NCBI GenBank assembly: GCA_965275905.1
Contig: CBDHYJ010000076.1
Location: forward strand, 62,001 to 126,000
Source: CBDAQD01 sp965275905
GTDB taxonomy: Bacteria; Pseudomonadota; Alphaproteobacteria; Rhizobiales; JAJFHC01
Direction: 5' to 3'
DNA length: 64,000 bases
A program made the translations under genes and the position numbers. Below are positions 33,807 through 42,812 of this stretch, in pieces (the stretch's first letter is position 1; each line of letters begins with the position of its first letter). The notes below the pieces were generated by a model, which was not told the origin of the DNA, made no database searches, and was given only the letters and a program-made list of their open reading frames with translations.

Positions 33807-34322
33807 ATGAAAACCATCAACTCACTCGTCGCTGCGGCCACGTTCATTGCCGTGTTCTCGGCGGTACCGGCGGCATTCGCCATCGACGAGTACAACGTGT
33901 CCAAAGGGACAACGGTCAATGGAGAAGGTGTTGCTTTCCGCGGCAACGATCTCGTCGCGATTGCCAACGGCTCGGGTATTGTGCCGGGGCAAGCGAAGCA
34001 CACGCATGTGCATGACGGTGTCGCCTACTATTTCGCCTCCGAAGACGCGATGAAGCAGTTTGCGGCAGCGCCAGAAAAGTACATGCCCCAATATGGCGGC
34101 TACTGCACTTTGGGTGTCGCGCTCGGCAAGAAGCTCGACGGCAGCCCGCGCTTTGCGGATATCGTCGACGGCAAGCTCTACATTTTCCTGAATGCTGCGG
34201 TTTTCGAAGCGTACAAGAAGGACAAGGCTGGCATTCTCGCCAAAGCGGCAAAGATGTGGCCGGGCATCCACCACATCTCGGTTGCCGAGGCGAATGGTCT
34301 TGGCGACCTTGCACGGAAGTAG
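33807..34322 (+). CDS. Exported YHS-domain protein
   Basis: A 171-residue protein from ATG 33807 behind AAAAGGAGAATTGAA. Signal peptide 1-23 (cleavage after AFA). The YHS-like core runs VHDGVAYYFASEDAMKQFAA, then APEKYMPQYGGYCTLGVALG, including a single Cys. YHS domains are thought to bind metals. Third gene of the TetR-linked set; probably periplasmic. Confidence 0.86.
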   Translation: MKTINSLVAAATFIAVFSAVPAAFAIDEYNVSKGTTVNGEGVAFRGNDLVAIANGSGIVPGQAKHTHVHDGVAYYFASEDAMKQFAAAPEKYMPQYGGYCTLGVALGKKLDGSPRFADIVDGKLYIFLNAAVFEAYKKDKAGILAKAAKMWPGIHHISVAEANGLGDLARK

Positions 34323-34390
34323 AAATCTCGCCTTGCACATGAGACCCCGGACCGATCCGGCAAGTTCTGAAGTGGCGAGTCCACGACACT

Positions 34391-34423
34391 CCGGGCGGTC
34401 GGCCACAGCGGCCTGACCGCCCG
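34391..34423. terminator. GC-rich hairpin downstream of YHS gene
   Basis: CCGGGCGGTC at 34391-34400 pairs with the GACCGCCCGG block ending at 34423, enclosing a further GGCC/GGCC stem. It sits 70 bases after the YHS stop and lacks a T-run. Apart from it, the 369 bases between 34322 and 34692 show no gene. Confidence 0.5.
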
Positions 34424-34691
34424 GACGACTATTCCGCATGAAGAGCCGGCCACCGTCCGGCTGATCTGGCCCTGACCGGCATCGATTTCCGACGGCCGAC
34501 GCGCCACGTAATTCTGACACCGCGCCGACGCGCATTGATCGTCGCGGCCAGGACAGTTAGATGTCCGAACGTGCTGGACATGACAATCCCGAGACCCGCA
34601 ACGAACATCCGCCTCATTTGCGATGCGGCAACAGACCACGGTATCGACCGGCATCAGATCTGACACGCTTGCGCATTGGACGGAATGAACC

Positions 34692-36215
34692 ATGAAACGA
34701 CGGTACAAGATCGCGATCGGTTTGACGGTGCTTGCCGGTATCGGGGCCGCATTCGGCTACTGGTACGCCATGACCGCGGACAGCAGGGACGCAGGGCTTG
34801 TGGCCTGGAACGAGAATTGCGCCAGCTGTCATGGCAAGACCATGGAAGGAACGGGGCAGGGCCCGGCCCTTGCGAATGTGCAACTCAAGCACGGCGACAC
34901 GGTCGACGAAATGATACCGGTCATTGCCAAGGGTATTCCGGGCACGGCCAAAGAAGGCTGGGAAGAGAAGCTGCCGCCCCAAACGATCAAATTGCTCGCC
35001 ATATATATCAGCGAGCAACGCCAGAAGTTTCCGACGACACCGAAGTCCTACACCAAGGAACCCAGGGAAAACCGGGTCATCCGGTCAAAGCACCATGACT
35101 TCCGCCTTGAACTGGTGACGACCCTGGAGAGCCGGCCGTACTCCCTCGCCCCGCTGCCCGGTGGAGAAATCCTGATCGCCGAAAAGATCCGGGGGCTTTC
35201 CATCGTCGGCCGGGACGGCAGGCAAAGACCGCCGATCGCAGATACCCCGCGGGTCTGGGGAACACTGGCCAGCTTTCGGGGGGCCTGGCTGAACCTTGGT
35301 TCGGTGCTCGATGTCGAACTGCATCCAGATTACGAGGAGAACGGCTGGATCTACCTTTCCCACACCGACCGCTGCAACTGGCTGTGCGGCTGGGTGGTGC
35401 CCGGAACGATGGTCCGCGTCGTCCGCGGCCGCATAAAGGACGGCAAGTGGGTCGATCAGGAAGTCATCTGGTCGGTCCACAAGGACCATTACACGCCGGT
35501 TCCCGATGCGGTCGCCGCCGGGCGTCTGGCATTTGACAAGCGCGGGCACCTGTACATTTCGATCGGCGGCAAGAATGTTTACGGCAAGCTGCATCAGCTG
35601 GACACGCCATTCGGCAAGATTCACCGGGTCCGCGACGATGGAACCGTTCCCGAAGACAATCCCTTCTGGGTCGCGCCGGACAAACGGCCGGAGGCTTCCA
35701 CGATCCACACTGTCTGGAGCTACGGGCACCGCACCGGACAGGGGCTGGACGGACATCCGGCCAATGGCGAAATCTGGAACACGGAAATGGGGCCCCGCGG
35801 CGGTGACGAAATCAATCACATCCTCGGCGGACAGAACTACGGGTGGCCGCTATACACGAACGGACTTGCCTATAGCGGCGAGGAAAATTCGATCGGCAAG
35901 GATCTCGGACTGGATTTTCCCATTGAGGACACCGTCCTGCCGGTTGTCGACTTTACCCCGGCGCCCGCCGTGTCGAACTTTACATTTCATCGGGGCACCG
36001 GTTTCCCCGGCTGGAAGAACGACCTGCTCGTCGGAAGCCTGAAAGCGAGCACGCTCTATCGGCTGCGCATTGAGGACAAGAAGCTTGTCGAGCAGGAAAA
36101 GCTGATCACGGATTTCGGACGCATCCGCGATGTCGAAATGGGCGAGGACGGATTTGTCTACATTGTTCTCGAACACAACGAGACGGGCTCGCTCTGGCGC
36201 ATGGTTCCGGAATAG
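34692..36215 (+). CDS. Cytochrome c - PQQ-type sugar dehydrogenase (GSDH) fusion
   Basis: A 507-residue protein with an N-terminal membrane/signal segment (about 6-26), a cytochrome c domain with CASCH near 43-47 and the axial-Met region GIPGTAKEGWEEKLP, then a six-bladed propeller of the glucose/sorbosone dehydrogenase type. Propeller marks include YSLAPLPGGEILIAEKIRGL, VLDVELHPDYEENGWIYLSH, YGHRTGQGLDG, EMGPRGGDEINHILGGQNYG and GWKNDLLVGSLKASTLYRL. It would oxidise a sugar or related aldose in the periplasm, with electrons passing through the built-in heme. Substrate unknown. Confidence 0.86.
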   Translation: MKRRYKIAIGLTVLAGIGAAFGYWYAMTADSRDAGLVAWNENCASCHGKTMEGTGQGPALANVQLKHGDTVDEMIPVIAKGIPGTAKEGWEEKLPPQTIKLLAIYISEQRQKFPTTPKSYTKEPRENRVIRSKHHDFRLELVTTLESRPYSLAPLPGGEILIAEKIRGLSIVGRDGRQRPPIADTPRVWGTLASFRGAWLNLGSVLDVELHPDYEENGWIYLSHTDRCNWLCGWVVPGTMVRVVRGRIKDGKWVDQEVIWSVHKDHYTPVPDAVAAGRLAFDKRGHLYISIGGKNVYGKLHQLDTPFGKIHRVRDDGTVPEDNPFWVAPDKRPEASTIHTVWSYGHRTGQGLDGHPANGEIWNTEMGPRGGDEINHILGGQNYGWPLYTNGLAYSGEENSIGKDLGLDFPIEDTVLPVVDFTPAPAVSNFTFHRGTGFPGWKNDLLVGSLKASTLYRLRIEDKKLVEQEKLITDFGRIRDVEMGEDGFVYIVLEHNETGSLWRMVPE

Positions 36216-36495
36216 GCCGCACGATCTGCTGCGCGTCAACAGCCCCGGCATGGAAGGCATGCTGAAGCTCAGCAGGGCTGTCGCGGACGTGGCCTAGCCG
36301 CATTTCGTAAGCGTGAGCAGTGAAGGAAAAGGCGCCTCGGATCGTTGCGATCCAGGGCGAAGATCGTCGAGACAGTCCGCGCCGCTTTGCAGAACGCTGC
36401 GCCGCCAGGCGTGACCGTCATTTCGCTGTTGCGCCGGTCCCGGCGGTGCGTTGAGATCAACAGCAACGCGTATCAACATCAATCAAGGGTTGTCC

Positions 36496-37338
36496 ATGTA
36501 CGAAGAAGCTATCAAAGCAGGCGGCTATGCAGTCGTTACAGGAGCCGCGAGCGGCGTCGGCCGGGTCGCCGCACTGCGATTTGCTGAAGCCGGATTAGGC
36601 GTGATCCTCGCGGACCTGCCGGGTGACAGGCTCGACGAGGCTGTCGCGGACATCCGAACCGCGGCAACCGGCGGCGCCCAGGTGATCGGTCAGCCGACAG
36701 ACGTCTCAAGAGATGCCGATCTGGAGGACCTGGCCAAGCTGGCATTTTCGACCGGCCCTGTGGCAGTGCTCATGAACAACGCCGGGATCGGCGGATTGCC
36801 GACCACACCGTGGTCGGAGCCGGAGAACTGGCACCGGCTCCTTGATGTCAACTTCCACGGGGTGCTGCGTGGTCTGCAGGCCTTCGTGCCGCGCATGATC
36901 GAGGCGAACCGTCCCGCCGTTATCATCAACACCGGTTCGAAACAGGGCATCACGACACCGCCCGGCAACCCGGCCTACAATATTTCAAAAGCCGCGGTCC
37001 GAATTCTGAGCGAACAGCTTGCCCATGAATTGCGCAAGGCCGAGGCGCCGATCTCGGCGCATCTTTTTGTGCCGGGCTTCACCTACACGGGCATGATCTC
37101 GCGCTCGATTCCGGAAAAGCCGGCGTCGGCCTGGACCAGCGAACAAACGGTCGACTACTTCATTGGGCGATTGGCCAAAGGCGATTTCTACATCCTTTGC
37201 CCCGACAACGACGTTGACGAGACCCGTGACCGCCGCCGTGTCGAATGGTCCATGCGCGATGTAATCGAAAACCGTCCTGCCCTGTCGCGATGGCATCCGG
37301 AATTTGCGGACGCCTTTGCCGAGTTCGAGAAGTCGTGA
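36496..37338 (+). CDS. Short-chain dehydrogenase/reductase
   Basis: A 280-residue classical SDR from ATG 36496 (an in-frame TTG at 36451 adds non-family residues). NAD(P)-binding VVTGAASGVGRVAALRFAEA, LMNNAGIGG, catalytic Ser in INTGSKQGITTP, and YNISK (Tyr/Lys) are all present. The C-terminal 60 residues, DFYILCPDNDVDETRDRRRV, extend beyond the core. Substrate not evident. It stands alone, 280 bases after the sugar dehydrogenase. Confidence 0.9.
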   Translation: MYEEAIKAGGYAVVTGAASGVGRVAALRFAEAGLGVILADLPGDRLDEAVADIRTAATGGAQVIGQPTDVSRDADLEDLAKLAFSTGPVAVLMNNAGIGGLPTTPWSEPENWHRLLDVNFHGVLRGLQAFVPRMIEANRPAVIINTGSKQGITTPPGNPAYNISKAAVRILSEQLAHELRKAEAPISAHLFVPGFTYTGMISRSIPEKPASAWTSEQTVDYFIGRLAKGDFYILCPDNDVDETRDRRRVEWSMRDVIENRPALSRWHPEFADAFAEFEKS

Positions 37339-37551
37339 CGGAGTTGAACATCGCGGATGCGGAGAAGACATGAGGATAACGCCCCTTTGGCAGGAAGGCG
37401 CTGTTTCGAAAACCGGGCTGCGATACGCGTCATTCAATCGCAGAACAGAGTACGAAAGGCGTCGACTTGGAAAACGGATGACAATATGTCAGCTTTTACG
37501 GACCGACCACTCTGACCCTGGGGCTAGCGAACAAGTATAAGGGGCACGAAA

Positions 37552-40302
37552 ATGGCTGGGAGATCGCGTAAAGGTGCCGCCAGAAGTGCGTCCTGTCCAA
37601 ACGCCATCCTCTGGCCGCTGGCAGGGTTGGCTCTGTTCTTTCTTTATGTTGCCGGGAATGGTCATACCGCGATCGAGCAAGCCTCGGCCACCCAGACTGT
37701 CAGGGTGATCGAGGCCCGCATTCTGACCGGCAATGACGACATCGAACAGTCGTCGGACGGCAAGGTTTACACCGACAGTTCAGACCTGGAGCTGGTTGAC
37801 GACCCCCGGACCAACGGCCGGGGACAGACAATCGGTCTTCGTTTCGACCGTTTGGACCTGCCGCGCGGAAGCAAGATCGAAAAGGCCCACTTGCTCTTCA
37901 CCAACGAGACAACGCGCGAGCTGGACCCAAGCGAGCTTACGATCGTCGGAATCGCGGACGGCAATCTGGCGCCCTTCGATGTTTCGCGCACCAATCTTAC
38001 CCTCTTGCCCAAGACGCAAGCGGGTGCCGAGTGGAAACCGCAGTCATGGGGCCGCAAAGGTTCAAAGCACCAGACGCCTGATTTAACGAGCATCGTCCAG
38101 GAGATCGTTGAGTTGCCGGGCTGGGCACGTATGAACGCGCTCGGATTTGTGATCACCGGAACCGGAAAACGCGGAGCCTATTCGTTTGACGGGAACGCAC
38201 AGAAGGCACCCGTGCTCCATGTTCAATACAGGGGACATCCGCCAGCCCCGACAGCCGGTGCTTCGCCTTCTCTGCAGGATGATCCGCGCTCGGCCCTGAT
38301 TGGAACGTGGCAGGGGCACTATCAATGCGCCGGAGGGCGGATTGGACTTACCGTCGACATTGCAAGCGCCGGTTCCGGCAAACCCTATCGGATCAACGCG
38401 CAAACATTCGCGTTAAGTGGGGATATCGACGCCGGCTCAGGCGAGTTCACGGTCGGTGGCGATCAGAATTCCGGTCGCCCATTCCTGTTCAGGCTCGACA
38501 AGCGCAAAGTCACGATAACCGGCAGTGCGATTGAACGGAGTGGTGGAGATCAGCAGTTCCTGCTGGCAGGGCGGCTGGAAACGCGCGACGGCACGCTTCA
38601 TCTGCGCGGATCGGCATTGTTCAGATCCAAGGGCGTGACCTGCCACGGCTTTGAAATCGCGATGGCCGGGTCTCCGCAATCCGCCGCTCTGCAGGATGCC
38701 CTCGCCCGTGAAGATGGACCGCCGGTTCAGTTGAACCAGGACATCGGCGGGCACGCACAGTCAGACCGGGGCAAGCGTCCGTTCGCGCTGCGGATCAAGT
38801 CCTTCGAGCAAGATATCCGCCGCGTCACCGGCGAACTGGATTGGTTTGCCACGGGCCAAACCCACAGATTTTACGGCACTGCGGATAAGCAGGCGCGTAT
38901 GCGCCTGACCCTAACGATGTACGGCCGGCCCTGCGAATTCGCTCTCGACCCGCGCGACGGCAACCGGACACAGTTTCAGGGCAGACTGAATTGCCACGGC
39001 GCTGGCGATCCCTGGACTGTATCGGCAAGCTATCTGGAAGCCGCTCAGCTTTCCGCGCTGGTACGCGAGGGACGCGTGCTCAAGCAAAGAGCGGAACTGG
39101 ACAAAAAGCGCCAGGAGGAAGAGCGCAGGAAGCTGTACGCCGAACAGGAACGCCAGCGACAGATCGCCAGTCAGAAAGCCGCCGAACTCAAGCGACAAGA
39201 GCGCCAGGAAAGAGCGGCCAAACGAAAAAGAGAAAACGCGGAGCGCAGAGCCAGGCAGAAGGCTCTTGAAGAGGAACAGGCTCAGCAGCGCCGGCGTGAA
39301 GCAGCAGCCGATCGAGAGCGGCGCCGGAAGGAGCGGAAGCGGCGTGAAGATGCAAGGCTCGGGATTGTACCCAATCCTGGATCACATCGCCTGCAGGTCC
39401 CCGGCGATTTTCGCTTTGCGGGCGTGACCGGCACGTCGACCGCGGAGAACGCCGTCCGTGGCCTGGAGGCTGCCGGTGCCCTGTCCGTGAATCACGGAAT
39501 AAAGGGCGCGCATGCCACGTGCGGAACCACAAATGAGAACCGTGTGCGCCGTGGCGGAACTCTGGTCAATCATTACAAGCCGCACAAACCGACGGCCCTT
39601 GTGCTGTCGCAGGCGCTGAGCGCGGAGTTCAAGGCTGACTCGGGATTGCAGCGTTGCTCGGTGAGTTATGTCGGCGAACGCATCAAAGGGATGTTCTGCC
39701 GTATCTCCCGCGAACTGATCTCTGAAACAGAATCTGCGGAAGACCTGGCGGCCTCTTTGGATGCGGACTTTCAGCGCGCATTCGTACAAAAATTGCGGTC
39801 GGATTTCGGCCCGCACGATGCGCAACTTCCGGGACGAACTCGCTGGTGGTGCGGCGGCAGGAGGTATGGTCAGGGCTTTGACGGCAAATGTGAGCTCGCC
39901 ATAACACACACCATCAATTCCCAAACTGTACCCGATGCGAACAAATCGTACGCGGCGATCGTAGCCACGATTGCGTTCTCCCGCTCGGTGCTCGAGAACG
40001 GGAGAGAGTATTCAGTCGTGCTGAACGAAAGGCGAAAACGCATTTGCGATGCCAACAGCGAGGTTGCAGGGATCGACCCGAGTACGATGTCGAGAAGGTG
40101 CAGGCGGATGGCCGGCAATTTCAACGTAATGTTTGCAAACAAGACGCCGCGGGCACTGGCCATGTCGAAGGACGGCCAACACTGCGGCTTCTTTGCACCT
40201 GGCGTCGGGGCTCGCAGCAACAGCGGGCCCCGGCAGTTTGCTCTCGACCGGTGCCAACGGCGCGGCGCCACCTGCACGATCGTCAAATGCGTCGGGTGTT
40301 GA
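37552..40302 (+). CDS. Large exported mosaic protein (DNRLRE-like, coiled coil, DUF4189-like)
   Basis: A 916-residue protein with an N-terminal membrane segment (about 17-36). A beta-sandwich resembling DNRLRE/carbohydrate-binding modules follows at about 48-230 (GLRFDRLDLPRGSKIEKAHL, LTSIVQEIV, YSFDGNAQKAPVLHVQYRG). A repeated small domain with GTWQGHYQCAGGRIGLTVDI follows at about 250-490. A highly charged Lys/Arg/Glu/Gln coiled coil spans about 500-605, a Cys-containing unknown domain spans 610-840, and the end RALAMSKDGQHCGFFAPGVG with CTIVKCVGC resembles DUF4189. Probably membrane-anchored in the periplasm. Function unknown. Confidence 0.7.
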   Translation: MAGRSRKGAARSASCPNAILWPLAGLALFFLYVAGNGHTAIEQASATQTVRVIEARILTGNDDIEQSSDGKVYTDSSDLELVDDPRTNGRGQTIGLRFDRLDLPRGSKIEKAHLLFTNETTRELDPSELTIVGIADGNLAPFDVSRTNLTLLPKTQAGAEWKPQSWGRKGSKHQTPDLTSIVQEIVELPGWARMNALGFVITGTGKRGAYSFDGNAQKAPVLHVQYRGHPPAPTAGASPSLQDDPRSALIGTWQGHYQCAGGRIGLTVDIASAGSGKPYRINAQTFALSGDIDAGSGEFTVGGDQNSGRPFLFRLDKRKVTITGSAIERSGGDQQFLLAGRLETRDGTLHLRGSALFRSKGVTCHGFEIAMAGSPQSAALQDALAREDGPPVQLNQDIGGHAQSDRGKRPFALRIKSFEQDIRRVTGELDWFATGQTHRFYGTADKQARMRLTLTMYGRPCEFALDPRDGNRTQFQGRLNCHGAGDPWTVSASYLEAAQLSALVREGRVLKQRAELDKKRQEEERRKLYAEQERQRQIASQKAAELKRQERQERAAKRKRENAERRARQKALEEEQAQQRRREAAADRERRRKERKRREDARLGIVPNPGSHRLQVPGDFRFAGVTGTSTAENAVRGLEAAGALSVNHGIKGAHATCGTTNENRVRRGGTLVNHYKPHKPTALVLSQALSAEFKADSGLQRCSVSYVGERIKGMFCRISRELISETESAEDLAASLDADFQRAFVQKLRSDFGPHDAQLPGRTRWWCGGRRYGQGFDGKCELAITHTINSQTVPDANKSYAAIVATIAFSRSVLENGREYSVVLNERRKRICDANSEVAGIDPSTMSRRCRRMAGNFNVMFANKTPRALAMSKDGQHCGFFAPGVGARSNSGPRQFALDRCQRRGATCTIVKCVGC

Positions 40303-40348
40303 GAATATCGGGTCTGAGGAAGTCGCCGCCTGACGGCCTGTGGTATCC

Positions 40349-40362
40349 CAAATCGCGATTTG
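40349..40362. repeat. Perfect palindrome CAAATCGCGATTTG
   Basis: A 14-base perfect palindrome lying 47 bases after the large exported gene and 55 bases before the tRNA fragment. It could be a short terminator stem or a protein-binding site; no T-run follows. Confidence 0.45.
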
Positions 40363-40416
40363 AGAGAGGACCGCCAGTTTGACTTTCTTGTGGTCAAACG
40401 CATTCAACGTGAAACG

Positions 40417-40470
40417 TGGCGCACCCGATAGGATTCGAACCTATGACCTCTGCCTTCGGAGGGCAGCGCT
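40417..40470 (-). other. 3' fragment of tRNA-Arg(CCG); island attachment site
   Basis: Read on the minus strand, this has the anticodon arm CTGCC-CTCCGAA-GGCAG (anticodon CCG), the variable loop, a T arm ATAGG-TTCGAAT-CCTAT, the 3' acceptor strand CGGGTGC, G and CCA. The D arm and the 5' acceptor strand (expected GCNCCCG) are missing: the bases beyond 40470 are AT-rich and unrelated. This is the displaced 3' end left when an element integrates into a tRNA gene. An integrase gene starts 163 bases away. The intact tRNA should lie at the far, right-hand end of the island, outside the window. Confidence 0.85.
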
Positions 40471-40632
40471 TTTAATTTCCTCTACCCACCATAATATTCC
40501 ATACCGTTGATTTTAAAACTAAAATTCCATACCATCATTCCACAAGGATCTCATAGAGCCCTCGGAATTGCCTTCTTCTGCTTCCGTGACGCTTCCGCGA
40601 ACGACAACTGGAATACACTATCGGACCTATGA

Positions 40633-41847
40633 ATGCCCAAACTGACAAAGAAAATTGTCGACGCGGCCAACCCTTCAGATAAGGACTATTTCGTCTGGGA
40701 TGGCGATCTACCGGGATACGGTTTGAGGGTATTTCCTTCCGGAAAGAAGTCCTACCTGGTGCAGTATCGCTCCAATGGAAGATCACGCCGCTTCACCATC
40801 GGATTGCACGGACCGTTCACACCTGACTCTGCAAGAAAGGAAGCAATGCAGATATTGGCGGAGATCGCAAAGGGAGGTGATCCGGCGGAACTTAAGAGCA
40901 AGCCCCATTTCGAAACCACCGTCTCAGAACTCTGTGATCGTTATCTCGCGGAGGGATGCGGTCACAAAACACAAACCACCATCGCGACAGACAAAGGCCG
41001 AATTGAACGGCACATCAAACCACTTCTCGGCGATAGGCTTGTGGCTTCCCTCAGTCGGAACGATATCAAGTTGTTCATGAAGGCTGTTGAAACTGGTGAG
41101 TCCAAAGTCGATACGAAAACTGGACCGAGAGGACGAGCAATAGTCAAAGGTGGCGCTGGTACTGCATCTCGAACTGTTGGACTTCTCGGCGGCATTATCT
41201 CATTTGCGGTCGAAAGCCTGAAGCTCCGATCTGACAATCCAGTTCATGGCGTGAAACGAACCAAAGACAATAAACGCAGCCGCTTTCTGAACAGCAAAGA
41301 GTTTCGGCGCTTGGGGGCCGCGCTAGAAAGGGCGCAGAAGAAACAGATCAACCCAAACGCAATCGCCGCAATTAGGTTGCTCCTATTCACAGGTTGCCGC
41401 AAATCAGAAATCCTGAAACTGAAATGGCAACATGTCGACTTACCCCACCGGTGCTTGCGTTTGCCGGAGTCGAAAACGGGCGAGAAGATTGTGCATCTTG
41501 GAAACGCAGCAGTCGATCTCCTCGAGGCGCTGCCGCAGATCAAAGGAAGTCCATATGTTCTGCCAGCCAGCAAGGGCGATGGACATTACACTGGTCTCCA
41601 AAAGCATTGGACAAAGATCCGAGAATGGGCGGAACTGGATGACGTTCGCATTCACGACCTCCGCCGATCTTTCGCAAGCACCGCGGCCTTGAGCGGTGAG
41701 AGCCTGTTGATGATTGGAAATCTGCTAGGGCATTCGGATCCAAAGACTACACAGATATACGCTCACTTGGCTGACAGCGCCCTCCAAACCGCAGCAAACG
41801 AAACTTCGAACAAAATTGCAGCAGCAATGGACAGCGAGGATCAGTAG
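40633..41847 (+). CDS. int: Tyrosine integrase of genomic-island/P4 type
   Basis: A 404-residue protein. The N-terminal arm-binding domain (DUF4102-like) has KKIVDAANPSDKDYFVWDGD and LPGYGLRVFPSGKKSYLVQY; the core-binding domain follows at about 100-200. The catalytic domain holds Arg in LLLFTGCRKSEILKLKW (about 254), HDLRRSFAS (about 340) and GHSDPKTTQIYAHL with the nucleophilic Tyr near 376. It lies next to the tRNA-Arg fragment and points into the island, as expected for its integrase. ATG 40633 chosen for the MPKLTKK start typical of the family. Confidence 0.93.
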   Translation: MPKLTKKIVDAANPSDKDYFVWDGDLPGYGLRVFPSGKKSYLVQYRSNGRSRRFTIGLHGPFTPDSARKEAMQILAEIAKGGDPAELKSKPHFETTVSELCDRYLAEGCGHKTQTTIATDKGRIERHIKPLLGDRLVASLSRNDIKLFMKAVETGESKVDTKTGPRGRAIVKGGAGTASRTVGLLGGIISFAVESLKLRSDNPVHGVKRTKDNKRSRFLNSKEFRRLGAALERAQKKQINPNAIAAIRLLLFTGCRKSEILKLKWQHVDLPHRCLRLPESKTGEKIVHLGNAAVDLLEALPQIKGSPYVLPASKGDGHYTGLQKHWTKIREWAELDDVRIHDLRRSFASTAALSGESLLMIGNLLGHSDPKTTQIYAHLADSALQTAANETSNKIAAAMDSEDQ

Positions 41848-41848
41848 A

Positions 41849-42442
41849 TTGGCTTCGGAAAGTAAGAAGGTGCACAGATTTTCGAGGACGGTAGCCAACT
41901 CCGATCAGAGTGAGTGCAAAAACGTGACAACCGTTATTGTCAACCTTTCAGCAAAATTTGAGTTCCTGAGGCAGTCCTACGAAGTCGGTATCATTCCAGC
42001 ACTCCATGATGCACTTTTCATCGCGCAACAGACCGGCGAGCCGGTGCCAGGTTGGGCGATAGATGGCGCTATCAAAATTGTTCGTGACCGAATTGAGACG
42101 GATTGTCCTCCAGGCAAAGGATTGTCGGGACCGAAGGCTTCGGAATACAAAAAGGCGCAGACAGATTTTTATCGCTGGGCCGCTGTCGATAAACTGCGAA
42201 AAAAAGATGATGTCAAAGTGAGCGATGAACTTTTTAGAAGCGCGTCGAAGCTGCTGGAAGGAACCGGCGCTCACGCTGGTGCCGAAGCTGTCCGCAAATC
42301 CTATTGGCGCGTAAACAAAGAACTTAAAGATGCTGAGTTGCATAATCGGCATTATCTTTGGCTAAACGAAGGGCGAATCATCGCGGGCTTCAAAAAGCCG
42401 CCTGTAGGGAATCCAATTATCAAACGGCCAAAAGTAGATTGA
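41849..42442 (+). CDS. Hypothetical island protein
   Basis: About 197 residues from TTG 41849, directly after the integrase stop; the frame begins at 41816, and a GTG at 41870 is another possible start. The protein is helical and basic with KASEYKKAQTDFYRWAAVDK and GAEAVRKSYWRVNKELKDAE. No domain recognised. Genes of this kind often follow P4-type integrases. Co-transcription with int is likely. Confidence 0.55.
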   Translation: MASESKKVHRFSRTVANSDQSECKNVTTVIVNLSAKFEFLRQSYEVGIIPALHDALFIAQQTGEPVPGWAIDGAIKIVRDRIETDCPPGKGLSGPKASEYKKAQTDFYRWAAVDKLRKKDDVKVSDELFRSASKLLEGTGAHAGAEAVRKSYWRVNKELKDAELHNRHYLWLNEGRIIAGFKKPPVGNPIIKRPKVD

Positions 42443-42537
42443 GGTAGGGACTAGCCCCAATCTCTACCTATCCGTATCCTGCGGCAAGTTGCTATCTCTC
42501 CGTAACACTTAATCGCGAAACGCGACGGAGAGAATTT

Positions 42538-42747
42538 ATGAATACGCATGTCCCCAAACTTCGTCCGCCTGAAGCAGCCCGCTATCTAGGCCTCTCTGTT
42601 TCTACTCTTGCAAAAATGAGGTTGCGCGGAGACGGTCCCACCTACTCCAAGGCGGGCCCGAGAGCGGTCATCTACGACATTGTTGATCTTGAAAACTGGG
42701 TATCTGAACGCAGGCGTCGTTCGACATCCGAACTTCCGGATGCTTAA
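42538..42747 (+). CDS. AlpA/excisionase-like helix-turn-helix protein
   Basis: A 69-residue protein preceded by ACGGAGAGAATTT. A MerR-like HTH_17 domain covers most of it: LRPPEAARYLGLSVSTLAKM, RLRGDGPTYSKAGPRAVIYD and VDLENWVSERRRRS. Such proteins act as excisionases or activate integrase genes in P4-like islands. Position between the integrase and the reverse transcriptase fits this. Confidence 0.88.
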   Translation: MNTHVPKLRPPEAARYLGLSVSTLAKMRLRGDGPTYSKAGPRAVIYDIVDLENWVSERRRRSTSELPDA

Positions 42748-42812
42748 CCGGAAATCGGGGCCCCTCCAATTTGCACACAATTGCAAGACAGTTACGCATA
42801 GAGACTACCGAA

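Noticed and set aside
40417..40500. A complete tRNA-Arg gene
   Set aside because: The 5' acceptor strand and D arm cannot be built from the bases right of 40470; only the 3' part is present.
42538..42747. Antitoxin of a toxin-antitoxin pair
   Set aside because: HTH_17 AlpA/excisionase pattern and island position fit better; no toxin-like partner adjacent.
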